Virus record (IMG/VR): IMGVR_UViG_3300046002_008717
Span: 1-64,000 of that record
Direction: 5' to 3' (one strand)
Origin: a virus
Length of the DNA stretch: 64,000 nt
Part shown: one piece after another, positions 9,314 through 17,539 of the stretch
How positions within the stretch are numbered: position 1 is the stretch's first letter
How the letters are laid out: each line of letters starts with the position of its first letter
The notes under the pieces: model-generated
Databases searched by the model: none
What the model was told of the DNA's origin: nothing
What the model saw: the letters and a program-made list of their open reading frames with translations, nothing else
Position numbers and translations under genes: made by a program

Positions 9314-9966
9314 AGAGTTACACTTATAAATTTTGAATACTGAGAAAGTTTTTTCTCTCCTATTTTTTTATATTCTAATGTAGATAAACCATCTCCCATT
9401 ATATACTCATGCGTTGGATTTTTTTGAAATAAAGCTAGTCTTTCCAAATTCTTATAGTACGGTGCTCTATTAATTATTCTTTCGTGATCTAGAGATGAAT
9501 ATCTACAATTTTTTCTGGAAACCGGTACATCCATTATAAGACACCTATGTAATACATCATCATCTTCTGCACCCCATCCCCAATACTCGTTGGCATACCC
9601 GTTTATTTTTTTAAAGCTTGATTTATCAAATATGGTAACGCCCCCAAAATATCCCTCATATGGTAATTTATAACCGAATTGTTCAGCTTCGGAAGCTAAA
9701 TGAGTAGGGCAATCAACATAACTATAATCTGAATCTACAGGTAGCATATCAACATCATGGAAAGCAAAATAATCAAAATCTGATGCTAATTCAAATCCAA
9801 TATTTAATAATTTACCTCTATTGAAATCTTTATTATCCCCCTGATTTATTACAAATATATTAAATTGTATGCCATCTTCCTTCATAGATTTTTCCATATG
9901 TGGTATGAATTTTTTAAGATGTTCTTTTCTATCTCTGTATGGGACAATAATAGCTAATTTTTCCAT
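9310..9966 (-). CDS. Family 7 glycosyltransferase (beta-1,4-galactosyltransferase-like)
   Basis: 218 residues from the ATG at 9966; an upstream in-frame start at 10011 would add only 15 non-conserved residues. The sequence follows the catalytic domain of vertebrate beta-1,4-galactosyltransferases: IIVPYRDRKEHL (6-17), FNRGKLLNIGFE (48-59), metal-binding D71-V-D73, GYFGGV (95-100) and W119-GWGAEDDD-127. Family knowledge: GT7 enzymes transfer Gal or GalNAc from UDP to GlcNAc, giving LacNAc-type units. It is transcribed divergently from the GT11 operon. Which donor it uses cannot be settled by eye. No signal or membrane anchor is present, so it would act in the cytoplasm. Confidence 0.88.
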   Translation of the reverse strand: MEKLAIIVPYRDRKEHLKKFIPHMEKSMKEDGIQFNIFVINQGDNKDFNRGKLLNIGFELASDFDYFAFHDVDMLPVDSDYSYVDCPTHLASEAEQFGYKLPYEGYFGGVTIFDKSSFKKINGYANEYWGWGAEDDDVLHRCLIMDVPVSRKNCRYSSLDHERIINRAPYYKNLERLALFQKNPTHEYIMGDGLSTLEYKKIGEKKLSQYSKFISVTL

Positions 9967-10002
9967 AATATAGTTTATTTTTTTTAGTTTGATATTGGTA
10001 AT

Positions 10003-10025
10003 TAGTTTCATTAATAATGAAACTA
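10003..10025. promoter_or_regulatory. Inverted repeat in the divergent GT7/GT11 promoter region
   Basis: TAGTTTCATT (10003-10012), spacer AAT, AATGAAACTA (10016-10025): a perfect 10-bp inverted repeat between two divergent glycosyltransferase genes. It could be an operator or a hairpin in both leaders. Nothing else is recognisable in the 108-base gap. Confidence 0.45.
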
Positions 10026-10074
10026 TACGGTCACAAAATACTAATATGTATAGAGGATTTTAAATAAATTAATA

Positions 10075-10866
10075 ATGATAACATTTAATAGAATAGGCTA
10101 TATGGGAAGATTGGGAAACCAAATGTTCCAAATGGCATCAACCATAGGGATAGCAAGAAAACTTAACTATGATGTAAAATTCCCATCAGAAAACTTTATA
10201 AAAGGATCAGGATATGAATATAATGGGTGCGATTTAATCGAATGTTTTGATATACCGGAAATTTTAATAACATTAAGAGATTTTATACAAATTATTTCTG
10301 GGTATACAGAAAAAGAATTTACATACAATTCAGAATTATTAAATATATCAGATTATACCAATATAAATGGATATTTGCAAACAGAAAAATATTTTATTGA
10401 TATAGAGGATGAGATAAGAAAGATATTTACATTTAAAGCCAATATACGAAATATAGGAGATGCAGTAAAAATAGAAGATGGATCACACGTTTCCTTACAC
10501 ATAAGAAGGGGAGATTATTTAAATTCAATGGACTATCATCCCGTGCAAGACCACGATTACTTTAAAAATACAATGTCGGAATTTAGCGACGATCAGAAAT
10601 TTTATATTTTTTCGGATGATATCGAATGGTGTAAATCTAAATTTATTGGAGATAGATTCAGATTTATAGAAACAGGTAGTCCTTATGTCGATATGTACAT
10701 AATGTCAAAATTTAAAAATCACATAATAGCTAATAGCTCATTTAGTTGGTGGGGAGCTTGGCTATCAGGAAGAGATTCAAAGGTAATTGCGCCAAAAAAA
10801 TGGTTTGGCCCAGCAATAAACAACGATACAGCAGACATATATTGTAAAAATTGGATAATAAAATAA
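10075..10866 (+). CDS. Family 11 glycosyltransferase (alpha-1,2-fucosyltransferase)
   Basis: 263 residues, near the usual GT11 length. Hallmark motifs are present: G11-RLGNQMF-18 at the N-terminus, H142-IRRGDY-148 (GDP-fucose binding, shared with alpha-1,2 and alpha-1,6 fucosyltransferases), and S221-SFSWWGA-228. Family knowledge: these enzymes add Fuc alpha-1,2 to terminal Gal, forming H-antigen-type structures. Genes for making GDP-fucose lie in the same run (17540-20244), which supports the assignment. It is the first gene of the plus-strand island; its stop overlaps the next ATG (TAATG). It is cytoplasmic. Confidence 0.92.
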   Translation: MITFNRIGYMGRLGNQMFQMASTIGIARKLNYDVKFPSENFIKGSGYEYNGCDLIECFDIPEILITLRDFIQIISGYTEKEFTYNSELLNISDYTNINGYLQTEKYFIDIEDEIRKIFTFKANIRNIGDAVKIEDGSHVSLHIRRGDYLNSMDYHPVQDHDYFKNTMSEFSDDQKFYIFSDDIEWCKSKFIGDRFRFIETGSPYVDMYIMSKFKNHIIANSSFSWWGAWLSGRDSKVIAPKKWFGPAINNDTADIYCKNWIIK

Positions 10867-11495
10867 TGAAAATAGGTGTAGTATTTTTCCATAAGAATCT
10901 AAATAAGATATACAGGAAAGAATGGATAGAAAAATGTATAGATTCGATTAAAAATCAAACTTATAAGAATCTAGTATTATACGAGATTGATTACGGAAAT
11001 TCTGAAACTAACCTAACCGGATGTAACAATTTCTTTTCTTTAGAAAAAGAAAATTATGCAGATGCTATGAATTTCATAATAACAGAAGCATTTAACGATG
11101 GGTGTAATTATGTATTCAATACAAATATGGATGATATATTTACATTGGATAGAATAGAGAAACAATTGGAATATTTAAATAAAGGATATGATCTGGTAAC
11201 ATCTGATTTTATGTATATTGATGAAGATGATACATTTAAACAGAACATGATACATTCACCTTATAATTATCTAATAAAGGAGCATCTTAATAATAACCAT
11301 AACATAATAGCACACCCATCAGTTGGATATAGCAAAAACTTCTGGGATAATAATAAATATGATATTACTAAAACACCAGAGGAAGATCTGGATTTATGGA
11401 GGAGAGCAATTAATAATGGATATACATTCTATATAGTTCCTGAAATATTACTATTATATAGAATACACGGAACACAAGTATCAAATAAAAACTAA
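10866..11495 (+). CDS. GT-A fold glycosyltransferase (family 2-like)
   Basis: 209 residues from the ATG at 10866, which overlaps the upstream stop (TAATG); a TTG at 10851 is a less likely start. Features of GT2 enzymes: an N-terminal nucleotide-binding strand (IGVVFFHKN), CIDSIKNQTYKNLVLYEIDYGN, a metal-binding N-M-D-D region (NTNMDDIFTLDRIEKQ) and a C-terminal DLWRRAINNGY. Donor and acceptor are unknown. The tight coupling to the GT11 gene suggests it builds or extends the same glycan. Confidence 0.8.
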   Translation: MKIGVVFFHKNLNKIYRKEWIEKCIDSIKNQTYKNLVLYEIDYGNSETNLTGCNNFFSLEKENYADAMNFIITEAFNDGCNYVFNTNMDDIFTLDRIEKQLEYLNKGYDLVTSDFMYIDEDDTFKQNMIHSPYNYLIKEHLNNNHNIIAHPSVGYSKNFWDNNKYDITKTPEEDLDLWRRAINNGYTFYIVPEILLLYRIHGTQVSNKN

Positions 11496-11501
11496 ATAAG
11501 T

Positions 11502-12113
11502 ATGTTAAAATTAAATTTTCCTCTAGTTAAGGAATGGTTCGAAGTAGATGGGGATAATACAAAATTACTAGAATATGATCTAGACCAAAATTCAAAAATA
11601 TTGGATCTTGGTGGATATAGTGGTGTATGGATAGACAAGATGATAGATAAATATGACCCGTTTGTTTATGTAATAGAACCTGTTGATTATTTTTATAATC
11701 ATCTAAATATCAGATTTTCTTCTAATCCGAAATTCAAAAGCCTTAATGTCGGTGTTGCTAAAGAATCTCATGATGGTATAATATATCTAGATAACGATTC
11801 CACGTCTATGCATGTTAAAAACGGGAATGCAAAAAAGGTTAGATTCGAAACAATAGAAAATATATTGGAATCATTCGAATTGGATGAAGTAGATTTATTA
11901 CAAATAAATATAGAGGGAGAAGAATACGAATTATTAGAAACTCTAATATCAAATGGAATGTTATCTAAATTTAAAAATATACAGGTACAATTTCATATGG
12001 GTATGCAGGATTATGATCAGAGAAGAAAAAATATACAAACTGGGCTTATTAAAAATGGATTTACCTTATTATTCGAATATCCATTTATATGGGAAGGTTG
12101 GGGTAAAAAATAA
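11502..12113 (+). CDS. FkbM-family SAM-dependent methyltransferase
   Basis: 203 residues. The SAM-binding motif I reads ILDLGGYSGVW (~34-44), followed by FVYVIEPVDYFYNHL (acidic residue for SAM ribose) and the FkbM signature DLLQINIEGEEYELLETLI (~129-147). Family knowledge: FkbM enzymes O-methylate sugars or polyketides and are frequent in glycan loci. Its place between glycosyltransferases suggests capping or decorating a sugar. It is separated by 6 bases from the upstream gene and 3 from the next. Confidence 0.82.
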   Translation: MLKLNFPLVKEWFEVDGDNTKLLEYDLDQNSKILDLGGYSGVWIDKMIDKYDPFVYVIEPVDYFYNHLNIRFSSNPKFKSLNVGVAKESHDGIIYLDNDSTSMHVKNGNAKKVRFETIENILESFELDEVDLLQINIEGEEYELLETLISNGMLSKFKNIQVQFHMGMQDYDQRRKNIQTGLIKNGFTLLFEYPFIWEGWGKK

Positions 12114-12116
12114 AAT

Positions 12117-12845
12117 ATGGACTTCACTTTCGGTATAGTCACTGCAGGAAATAGATACAATATAGATCTTATAATAAAAAGTATAAGATTACTAAAGATT
12201 GAAAGATACGAAATAATTGTAATAGGTGGGGATGAAATAGTGGGTAATGATGTGATACATTTAGAATTTCCTGATAATATAAAAGGGGATTTATCAATAA
12301 AGAAAAATAGAATAACTGATGCTGCAAAATACGAAAATATAGTTTATTTACATGACTATATAATATTCGATATAAATTGGTATAATGGGTTTCTAAAATT
12401 TGGTAACGATTTTGATGTATGTATGAATAAAATAAATAATACAGACGGAACCCGATATAGAGATTGGTGCTTATGGAAAGATGATGCTGACTTTTATACT
12501 AGACCTTTAAATTATCTGATACCATATGATATGAAAAATCTATCGGGAATGATGTATATTTCAGGAGCTTACTGGGTTGCTAAAAAAGAATTCATGGCTA
12601 AAAATAGACTTAATGAAAAATTATCATGGGGTCAAGGTGAAGATGTTGAATGGTCATTAAGGGTAAGAGATAACACAGCATTTAAAATGAATATACATTC
12701 AAAAGTTAATTTATTAAAATATAAGGATAGGATTTTCAATGAAATTTCGGAAACTGAAAGAATTATTTTAGATGCTATCCCATTTTATATAAATACAAAA
12801 GCATACGAGCTTCTTATAAATAATCATTTATCGCAATGGATATAA
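12117..12845 (+). CDS. GT-A fold glycosyltransferase, copy 1 of a tandem pair
   Basis: 242 residues. N-terminus FTFGIVTAGNRYNIDLIIKSI is a GT-A nucleotide-binding start. YLHDYIIFDINWYNGFL occupies the metal-site region, and GQGEDVEWSLRVR resembles the acidic acceptor-loop motif of GT7C-like and GT27-like enzymes. The protein shares these segments with the next gene (YENIVYLHDYI; WYNGFL.FG.D.D.CMN; GEGEDIEWS), so the two arose by duplication. Its last 10 bases overlap the start of the paralogue. Specificity is unknown. Confidence 0.75.
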   Translation: MDFTFGIVTAGNRYNIDLIIKSIRLLKIERYEIIVIGGDEIVGNDVIHLEFPDNIKGDLSIKKNRITDAAKYENIVYLHDYIIFDINWYNGFLKFGNDFDVCMNKINNTDGTRYRDWCLWKDDADFYTRPLNYLIPYDMKNLSGMMYISGAYWVAKKEFMAKNRLNEKLSWGQGEDVEWSLRVRDNTAFKMNIHSKVNLLKYKDRIFNEISETERIILDAIPFYINTKAYELLINNHLSQWI

Positions 12846-13636
12846 TCAACAAAGGAATAACTTTTGGTATAATAACAACCAAAGAAACACAATCTTATCT
12901 TGATATCATAATAGATACCATAAAAAAACAGCAAATACCCAATAATCTATATGAAATAATAATAGTTGGTAATTGTGATATAATAGACATAGAAAATACA
13001 ACGGTAATCCCTTTTGATGAATCGGTAAAGCATATGTGGATAACCAAGAAAAAAAATACGATAACAAATAACGCAAAATTTGAAAATATAGTTTATCTGC
13101 ATGATTATATTGCATTATGCAATGGATGGTATAATGGATTCTTAAATTTTGGATTTGATTGGGATATATGCATGAACCCAATATCGAATTTAGACGGTGG
13201 ATCCAGAATATTAGATTGGATGGGCTTACCTGATGATAATATTTACGGAAACGTAGTTCTGCCATATCACTATAAGGGATCTAGTGGAATGTACATACCT
13301 GGTTATTATTGGATAGCTAAAAAAAATATAATGTTAGAATTCCCACTGAATGAAAATTATTTGTGGGGAGAAGGTGAAGATATAGAATGGAGTAAAAGAG
13401 TACTTGGCGGATTTCCTCCTCCGTGGTTAAAATCTCGTAATGATATACTAAATAATCACGTAGCTATAAAAAAACATAAATATGTTATAAATACAGAATC
13501 AAGAGTTTTTTCTTTTAAATATAAAGAATCGCATATAAATTTTTTTAATAAATATGATTTACACAGTGGCGACGAATCTAGACCTTTAGCATCGAATACA
13601 GAAAATTATGAATATTTAAAATATAGGAAATCATGA
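12836..13636 (+). CDS. GT-A fold glycosyltransferase, copy 2 of a tandem pair
   Basis: 266 residues, homologous to the preceding protein along its length: GITFGIITTKETQSYLDIII, FENIVYLHDYIALCNGWYNG, FGFDWDICMNPI, and the acidic GEGEDIEWSKRV. It has a slightly longer C-terminus (HKYVINTESRVFSFKYKES). It overlaps the upstream gene by 10 bases and the downstream gene by ATGA, so translation is probably coupled. Donor and acceptor are unknown. Confidence 0.75.
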   Translation: MDIINKGITFGIITTKETQSYLDIIIDTIKKQQIPNNLYEIIIVGNCDIIDIENTTVIPFDESVKHMWITKKKNTITNNAKFENIVYLHDYIALCNGWYNGFLNFGFDWDICMNPISNLDGGSRILDWMGLPDDNIYGNVVLPYHYKGSSGMYIPGYYWIAKKNIMLEFPLNENYLWGEGEDIEWSKRVLGGFPPPWLKSRNDILNNHVAIKKHKYVINTESRVFSFKYKESHINFFNKYDLHSGDESRPLASNTENYEYLKYRKS

Positions 13637-14985
13637 AGTTGATAATATTTGATTTGGACGGAGTATTAGTAGAAGCAAAAAATATACACTTTGTTGCTTT
13701 AAATAAAGCACTAGGTGAAAAATATGCTATAGAATGGAATGAGCATTTATCCATATATGACGGTTTAAAAACAAATCAGAAATTAGAAATGCTTACTATC
13801 AGAAAGGGACTTCCTGTAGAAAGCTATAAAAAAATATGGAATGATAAACAAAAATACACAGCTGATGCATTAGCAGATTTGAAAGAATCGGAGGATTTAA
13901 AAAAATGTATAAATAGTTTATTGGAAGATGGGTATAAACTTGCTGTTTGTTCCAATAGTATAAGAAAGACTGTACTAATAGTTCTTTCTAAATTAGGAAT
14001 AATCGGAAGTTTTGATCTTATACTATCAAATGAGGACGTAAAGAATAGCAAACCTCATCCAGAAATATATTGGAAAGCAATGTCAATGCTGGAATGCCTA
14101 CCTGAGGAAACACTTATAGTAGAGGATTCTCCATATGGTTTACTAGCAGCATCCCGTAGTAGAGCAGAAATAATGAGGGTAAAATCGCCAGATGATGTAA
14201 CGTATATTAATATAAATAAATATATAAAAAAAGAAAAAATGAATAATATACCTAAATGGAAAGATGAGAAACTTAATATACTTATACCAATGGCAGGTGC
14301 GGGTAGTAGATTTGAGAAAGCTGGATATACGTTTCCCAAACCATTAATAGAAGTAAAGAATAAGCCAATGATACAAGTTGTCGTTGAAAATTTAAATATG
14401 GATGCCAACTATATCTATATAGTACAAAAAAGCCACAGAGAAAAATATAATCTAGATACTCTTCTCAATTTAATTACACCAGGATGTAAAATAGTGGAAG
14501 TTGACGGAATAACCGAGGGAGCAGCATGTACAAGTTTACTGGCCAAAGAATATATTAATAACGATTCACCTTTATTTTTTGCAAATTCTGATCAATTCGT
14601 AGAATGGGATTCTAATGAATTTATGTATAAGATGAACGAAACAAATGCTGATGGCGGAATTGTAACATTCAACGCTACCCATCCTAAATGGTCATTCGCT
14701 AAAATGGATCAAAGCGGATTGGTAACGGAAGTTGCAGAAAAAAATCCAATATCAGATATAGCAACGGTTGGCTATTATTATTGGAAAAAAGGATCAGATT
14801 TTGTAAAATATGCAGAAAGAATGATAGAAAAAAATATAAGAACAAATAATGAATTTTATGTATGTCCCGTTTTTAATCAAGCAATAGAAGACAAATTAGA
14901 AATACGAATATTCAACGTTAAGAATATGTGGGGATTAGGAACGCCAGAAGATCTAAATTACTATCTAGAAAATTATACAAAATGA
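13633..14985 (+). CDS. Bifunctional HAD-family phosphatase / sugar nucleotidyltransferase
   Basis: 450 residues in two domains. Residues 1-~205 are a HAD hydrolase of the beta-phosphoglucomutase type: D7-x-D9-G-V, CSNSIRKT (motif II), SNEDVKNSKPHPEIYW (motif III Lys) and EDSPYGLLAA (motif IV). Residues ~215-450 are a nucleotidyltransferase: L217-IPMAGAGSRF-227 followed by FPKPLIEV, ANSDQFVEW, and WGLGTPEDLNYYL at the end. Such fusions could dephosphorylate or isomerise a sugar phosphate and activate it as a nucleotide sugar, or couple repair to activation. It overlaps both neighbours by ATGA. Substrate unknown. Confidence 0.85.
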   Translation: MKLIIFDLDGVLVEAKNIHFVALNKALGEKYAIEWNEHLSIYDGLKTNQKLEMLTIRKGLPVESYKKIWNDKQKYTADALADLKESEDLKKCINSLLEDGYKLAVCSNSIRKTVLIVLSKLGIIGSFDLILSNEDVKNSKPHPEIYWKAMSMLECLPEETLIVEDSPYGLLAASRSRAEIMRVKSPDDVTYININKYIKKEKMNNIPKWKDEKLNILIPMAGAGSRFEKAGYTFPKPLIEVKNKPMIQVVVENLNMDANYIYIVQKSHREKYNLDTLLNLITPGCKIVEVDGITEGAACTSLLAKEYINNDSPLFFANSDQFVEWDSNEFMYKMNETNADGGIVTFNATHPKWSFAKMDQSGLVTEVAEKNPISDIATVGYYYWKKGSDFVKYAERMIEKNIRTNNEFYVCPVFNQAIEDKLEIRIFNVKNMWGLGTPEDLNYYLENYTK

Positions 14986-15617
14986 TTTATACATTCGGAA
15001 ATAGCCATTCCCATCTATTTACTGGATCACAACCAGGAAAATCTGGATTCGGTGAAAGTAAAAATGAGAATTTTACGAGTTTTTCATTAGGTCCAGTTAT
15101 AGCATACAATTTTATGGAATCCCATTATTCCAAAATATTAGAGGTTTTGGAATTAATTAAATTTGAGAAGGAAAATGATCATATTATGTTAATAGTCGGT
15201 GAGGTTGACTGCAGATGGCATTTACCATATCAGGCATCTATACAGGGAAGATCTAATGAATCAGTTGTTGATGAATGTATAGATAGATTATTTTCGGTTT
15301 ATATGGATCTAAAAGATAGAGGATATACCATAATAGGATGGGGTGGTCATCCATCAACAACAGATGGACATAATGACGATCCGAATCAACCAGTATTTGG
15401 CGATTGCGTAAATAGAAATAATATAAGCAGATATTGGGATAACGCTCTTAGAACTAAATGCGAATCTAATAATATTGAATATATCTCAATAATGGATAAT
15501 TTAATAGATGAAAACGGATTAACTAAAATGGAATATTTTATAGATTACTGCCATCTTGATACACTGAAAACATATCCACTATACATAAATAAATTTAAAA
15601 ATTTAAAAATAATATGA
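14982..15617 (+). CDS. SGNH/GDSL-hydrolase-like protein
   Basis: 211 residues from the ATG at 14982 (ATGA overlap with the upstream gene); a start at 14928 would lie inside that gene. The N-terminus FGNSHSH places Ser8 where SGNH enzymes have the nucleophile, G73-EVDCRWH-80 resembles the block III region, and D188-YCHLD supplies the Asp-x-x-His of block V. Family knowledge: these are esterases or O-acetyl transferases and hydrolases acting on glycans. Within this island it may remove or transfer an acyl group. The family match is motif-based and moderately secure. Confidence 0.6.
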   Translation: MIYTFGNSHSHLFTGSQPGKSGFGESKNENFTSFSLGPVIAYNFMESHYSKILEVLELIKFEKENDHIMLIVGEVDCRWHLPYQASIQGRSNESVVDECIDRLFSVYMDLKDRGYTIIGWGGHPSTTDGHNDDPNQPVFGDCVNRNNISRYWDNALRTKCESNNIEYISIMDNLIDENGLTKMEYFIDYCHLDTLKTYPLYINKFKNLKII

Positions 15618-16333
15618 ACGAAAAATATACAGAATGGTCTGATTTAATTAATATAATATACGAAAGCAGCGGTATATTATTCGAAGCTGGAAGATGTCAC
15701 CCTGAACATAATGGTCTATCGATATCAGGAAATCTACCGTTTTCCATAAGCGAATATGAATTTAATTATATTAAAAATTTCATAATAAAAAATGATCTAA
15801 AAAATGGCTATGAGCTTGCCACTGGAATAGGTATATCCACAATAGCTATAGGATATGCACTAAGTAAAAATAACGGAAAGTTAATTACAGTTGATTCGTA
15901 TATGGAGGAGGAAATACAGAATCAACCTATTGATAATACAGGGCTAAGCTTTTCGAATACGGGATTTTGGAGAAACTCCATGTTATTCAAGTCGATGGGA
16001 TTAGAAAATGTTATACCATATAAAAGATCAAGCCCGGAGTGTGAAGATATACTCGATACTGAATTTAATAATGATATAGATTTTGCATTTTTAGATTGCC
16101 CTAAAGATGCTAACGATTTTGTTAGAGATGCAACCATATTAAAAAATAGAATAAATAGGGATAAGTTTGCAATATTTGTTCATGATACGCATTGCTTTGA
16201 AAGGGAATTTCTTCTTCTATCAAAGGAGATTTTTGGAATAGAAGGTATATTTATATTTGACTTCAAAGATAGCCTTGATAATCAAATTAAACAAAAATTT
16301 CAACTTGGACTAATAACAAATATAAAAATATGA
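15614..16333 (+). CDS. Class I SAM-dependent methyltransferase-like protein
   Basis: 239 residues. Motif I is degenerate but recognisable (GYELATGIGISTIAIGYAL), with GKLITVDSY giving the acidic SAM-ribose contact and DIDFAFLDCPKDANDF a motif IV-like segment. Similar proteins in sugar islands modify glycans. The start overlaps the upstream stop by ATGA, and the stop overlaps the next start in the same way. Substrate unknown. Confidence 0.65.
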   Translation: MNEKYTEWSDLINIIYESSGILFEAGRCHPEHNGLSISGNLPFSISEYEFNYIKNFIIKNDLKNGYELATGIGISTIAIGYALSKNNGKLITVDSYMEEEIQNQPIDNTGLSFSNTGFWRNSMLFKSMGLENVIPYKRSSPECEDILDTEFNNDIDFAFLDCPKDANDFVRDATILKNRINRDKFAIFVHDTHCFEREFLLLSKEIFGIEGIFIFDFKDSLDNQIKQKFQLGLITNIKI

Positions 16334-16770
16334 TACTGATATCACATAGAGGAAATACAAATGGTATAATGGGATCATGGGAAAACGAGCCAACATATAT
16401 AGATCTAGCATTAAGTAGAGGATTTGATGTTGAAATTGATGTTTGGTATAAAGATAAATTTCTTTATCTAGGACACGATAAACCAGATTACGGGGTTGGT
16501 ATTAATTGGGTAAGCGAAAGAGCAAATAATTTATGGATACATTGTAAAAATATAGAAGCATTGATTTATTTAAAATCTGTTAATAACTCAGAACTAAATT
16601 ACTTTTGGCACGAAACAGATAAAGCTACATTAACATCAAATGGTTCAATATGGGCATACCCAGGAAATCAACCAATGATAGGTAGTATTTCAGTATTACC
16701 CGAATTATATAATGATGCTACCGATCAATGTAGTGGTATATGTAGTGACTTTATAGAGCGTTATAAATAA
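16330..16770 (+). CDS. Glycerophosphodiester-phosphodiesterase-like protein (short)
   Basis: 146 residues, far shorter than typical GDPD enzymes (about 250). The start of the fold and the catalytic set are visible: H6-R7-G, E35-I-D37 and H49-D50, the positions that bind metal and act as acid/base in GDPD TIM barrels. The second half (WIHCKNIEALIYL; FWHETDKATLTSNGSIWAYPGN) follows the barrel pattern. It may process a glycerophosphoryl or phosphodiester substituent in the glycan. The family call is fair; activity is uncertain because of the small size. Confidence 0.6.
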   Translation: MILISHRGNTNGIMGSWENEPTYIDLALSRGFDVEIDVWYKDKFLYLGHDKPDYGVGINWVSERANNLWIHCKNIEALIYLKSVNNSELNYFWHETDKATLTSNGSIWAYPGNQPMIGSISVLPELYNDATDQCSGICSDFIERYK

Positions 16771-16797
16771 TGAAATTTTATAATTTATTTAACTATA

Positions 16798-17529
16798 ATG
16801 AAAATGAAAAAAACTATTACGCTAAATTTAATAGCAACTAATAAATATACGATTTTTTTAGATCAAATTATAGAATCTGCAGTAAAATTTTTTATGACCG
16901 ATTCGCTTTTAAAGTTTATAATTTATACCGATTCATTGGATATAGAAGAAAAAGAAAATCTAAAAGTTGTTCATATAGAACATGAAATATGGCCGGGACC
17001 AACACTTAAAAGATTTCATTATTTCTGTAAAGGTGAAAGCTTGATAGAAGAATCAGATTTTTCTTTTTATGTTGATGTTGATAGCACATTCACAAAAGAA
17101 ATTACATCCGATATATTTGGTGGCATAAGAACAGATTGCATCATAGGAACATTGCATCCAGGATTTTATAATAGTATAGGAACACCAGAAAGAAATCACG
17201 AATCTACCGCATGCATACCATACGGGAGCGATAATTTATATTATTGTGGAGGATTTTTTGGGGCAGATTCTGCTTCTTTTATAGAGATGTCAAAAAAAAT
17301 AAGTGGCAATATAGATTTAGATCTTGATAAAAATATAATTGCAATCTGGCATGATGAATCGCATTTAAATAAATATTTTTTTGAAACCCCGCCTGATATA
17401 ATATTGGGTATCGGTTTTACGTGCCCAGAAGAACAGATTCATGATAGGATAATATTATATGGCCAGCCAAGCATAGTATTTATTAACAAAGGATCCGATG
17501 AAAAAAGAAATGAACTTAGAAATACATAA
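16798..17529 (+). CDS. Family 6 glycosyltransferase (ABO blood-group / alpha-1,3-Gal(NAc)-transferase type)
   Basis: 243 residues, the size of a GT6 catalytic domain without a membrane anchor. The diagnostic motifs of vertebrate ABO, alpha-1,3-GalT and Forssman enzymes are all present: metal-binding D93-V-D95 (in FYVDVDSTF), G117-TLHPGFY-124, YYC-G151-GFFG-155 and W184-HDESHLNKY-193, with E187 at the position of the catalytic Glu303 of ABO. C150-G151-G152 align with ABO residues 266-268 (Leu-Gly-Gly in A, Met-Gly-Ala in B), hinting at a GalNAc-compatible pocket. Family knowledge: the acceptor is usually Fuc-alpha-1,2-Gal, which GT11 (10075) would supply. An internal ATG at 16804 is a possible alternative start. 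Confidence 0.93.
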   Translation: MKMKKTITLNLIATNKYTIFLDQIIESAVKFFMTDSLLKFIIYTDSLDIEEKENLKVVHIEHEIWPGPTLKRFHYFCKGESLIEESDFSFYVDVDSTFTKEITSDIFGGIRTDCIIGTLHPGFYNSIGTPERNHESTACIPYGSDNLYYCGGFFGADSASFIEMSKKISGNIDLDLDKNIIAIWHDESHLNKYFFETPPDIILGIGFTCPEEQIHDRIILYGQPSIVFINKGSDEKRNELRNT

Positions 17530-17539
17530 ATTATAAAAA

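Noticed and set aside
13824-14408. Reverse-strand frames inside the HAD/nucleotidyltransferase gene
   Set aside because: Antisense shadows of a well-supported gene.
16769-16840. A 23-codon frame between the GDPD-like and GT6 genes
   Set aside because: Starts in TAATG but has no recognisable content and runs into the GT6 gene.
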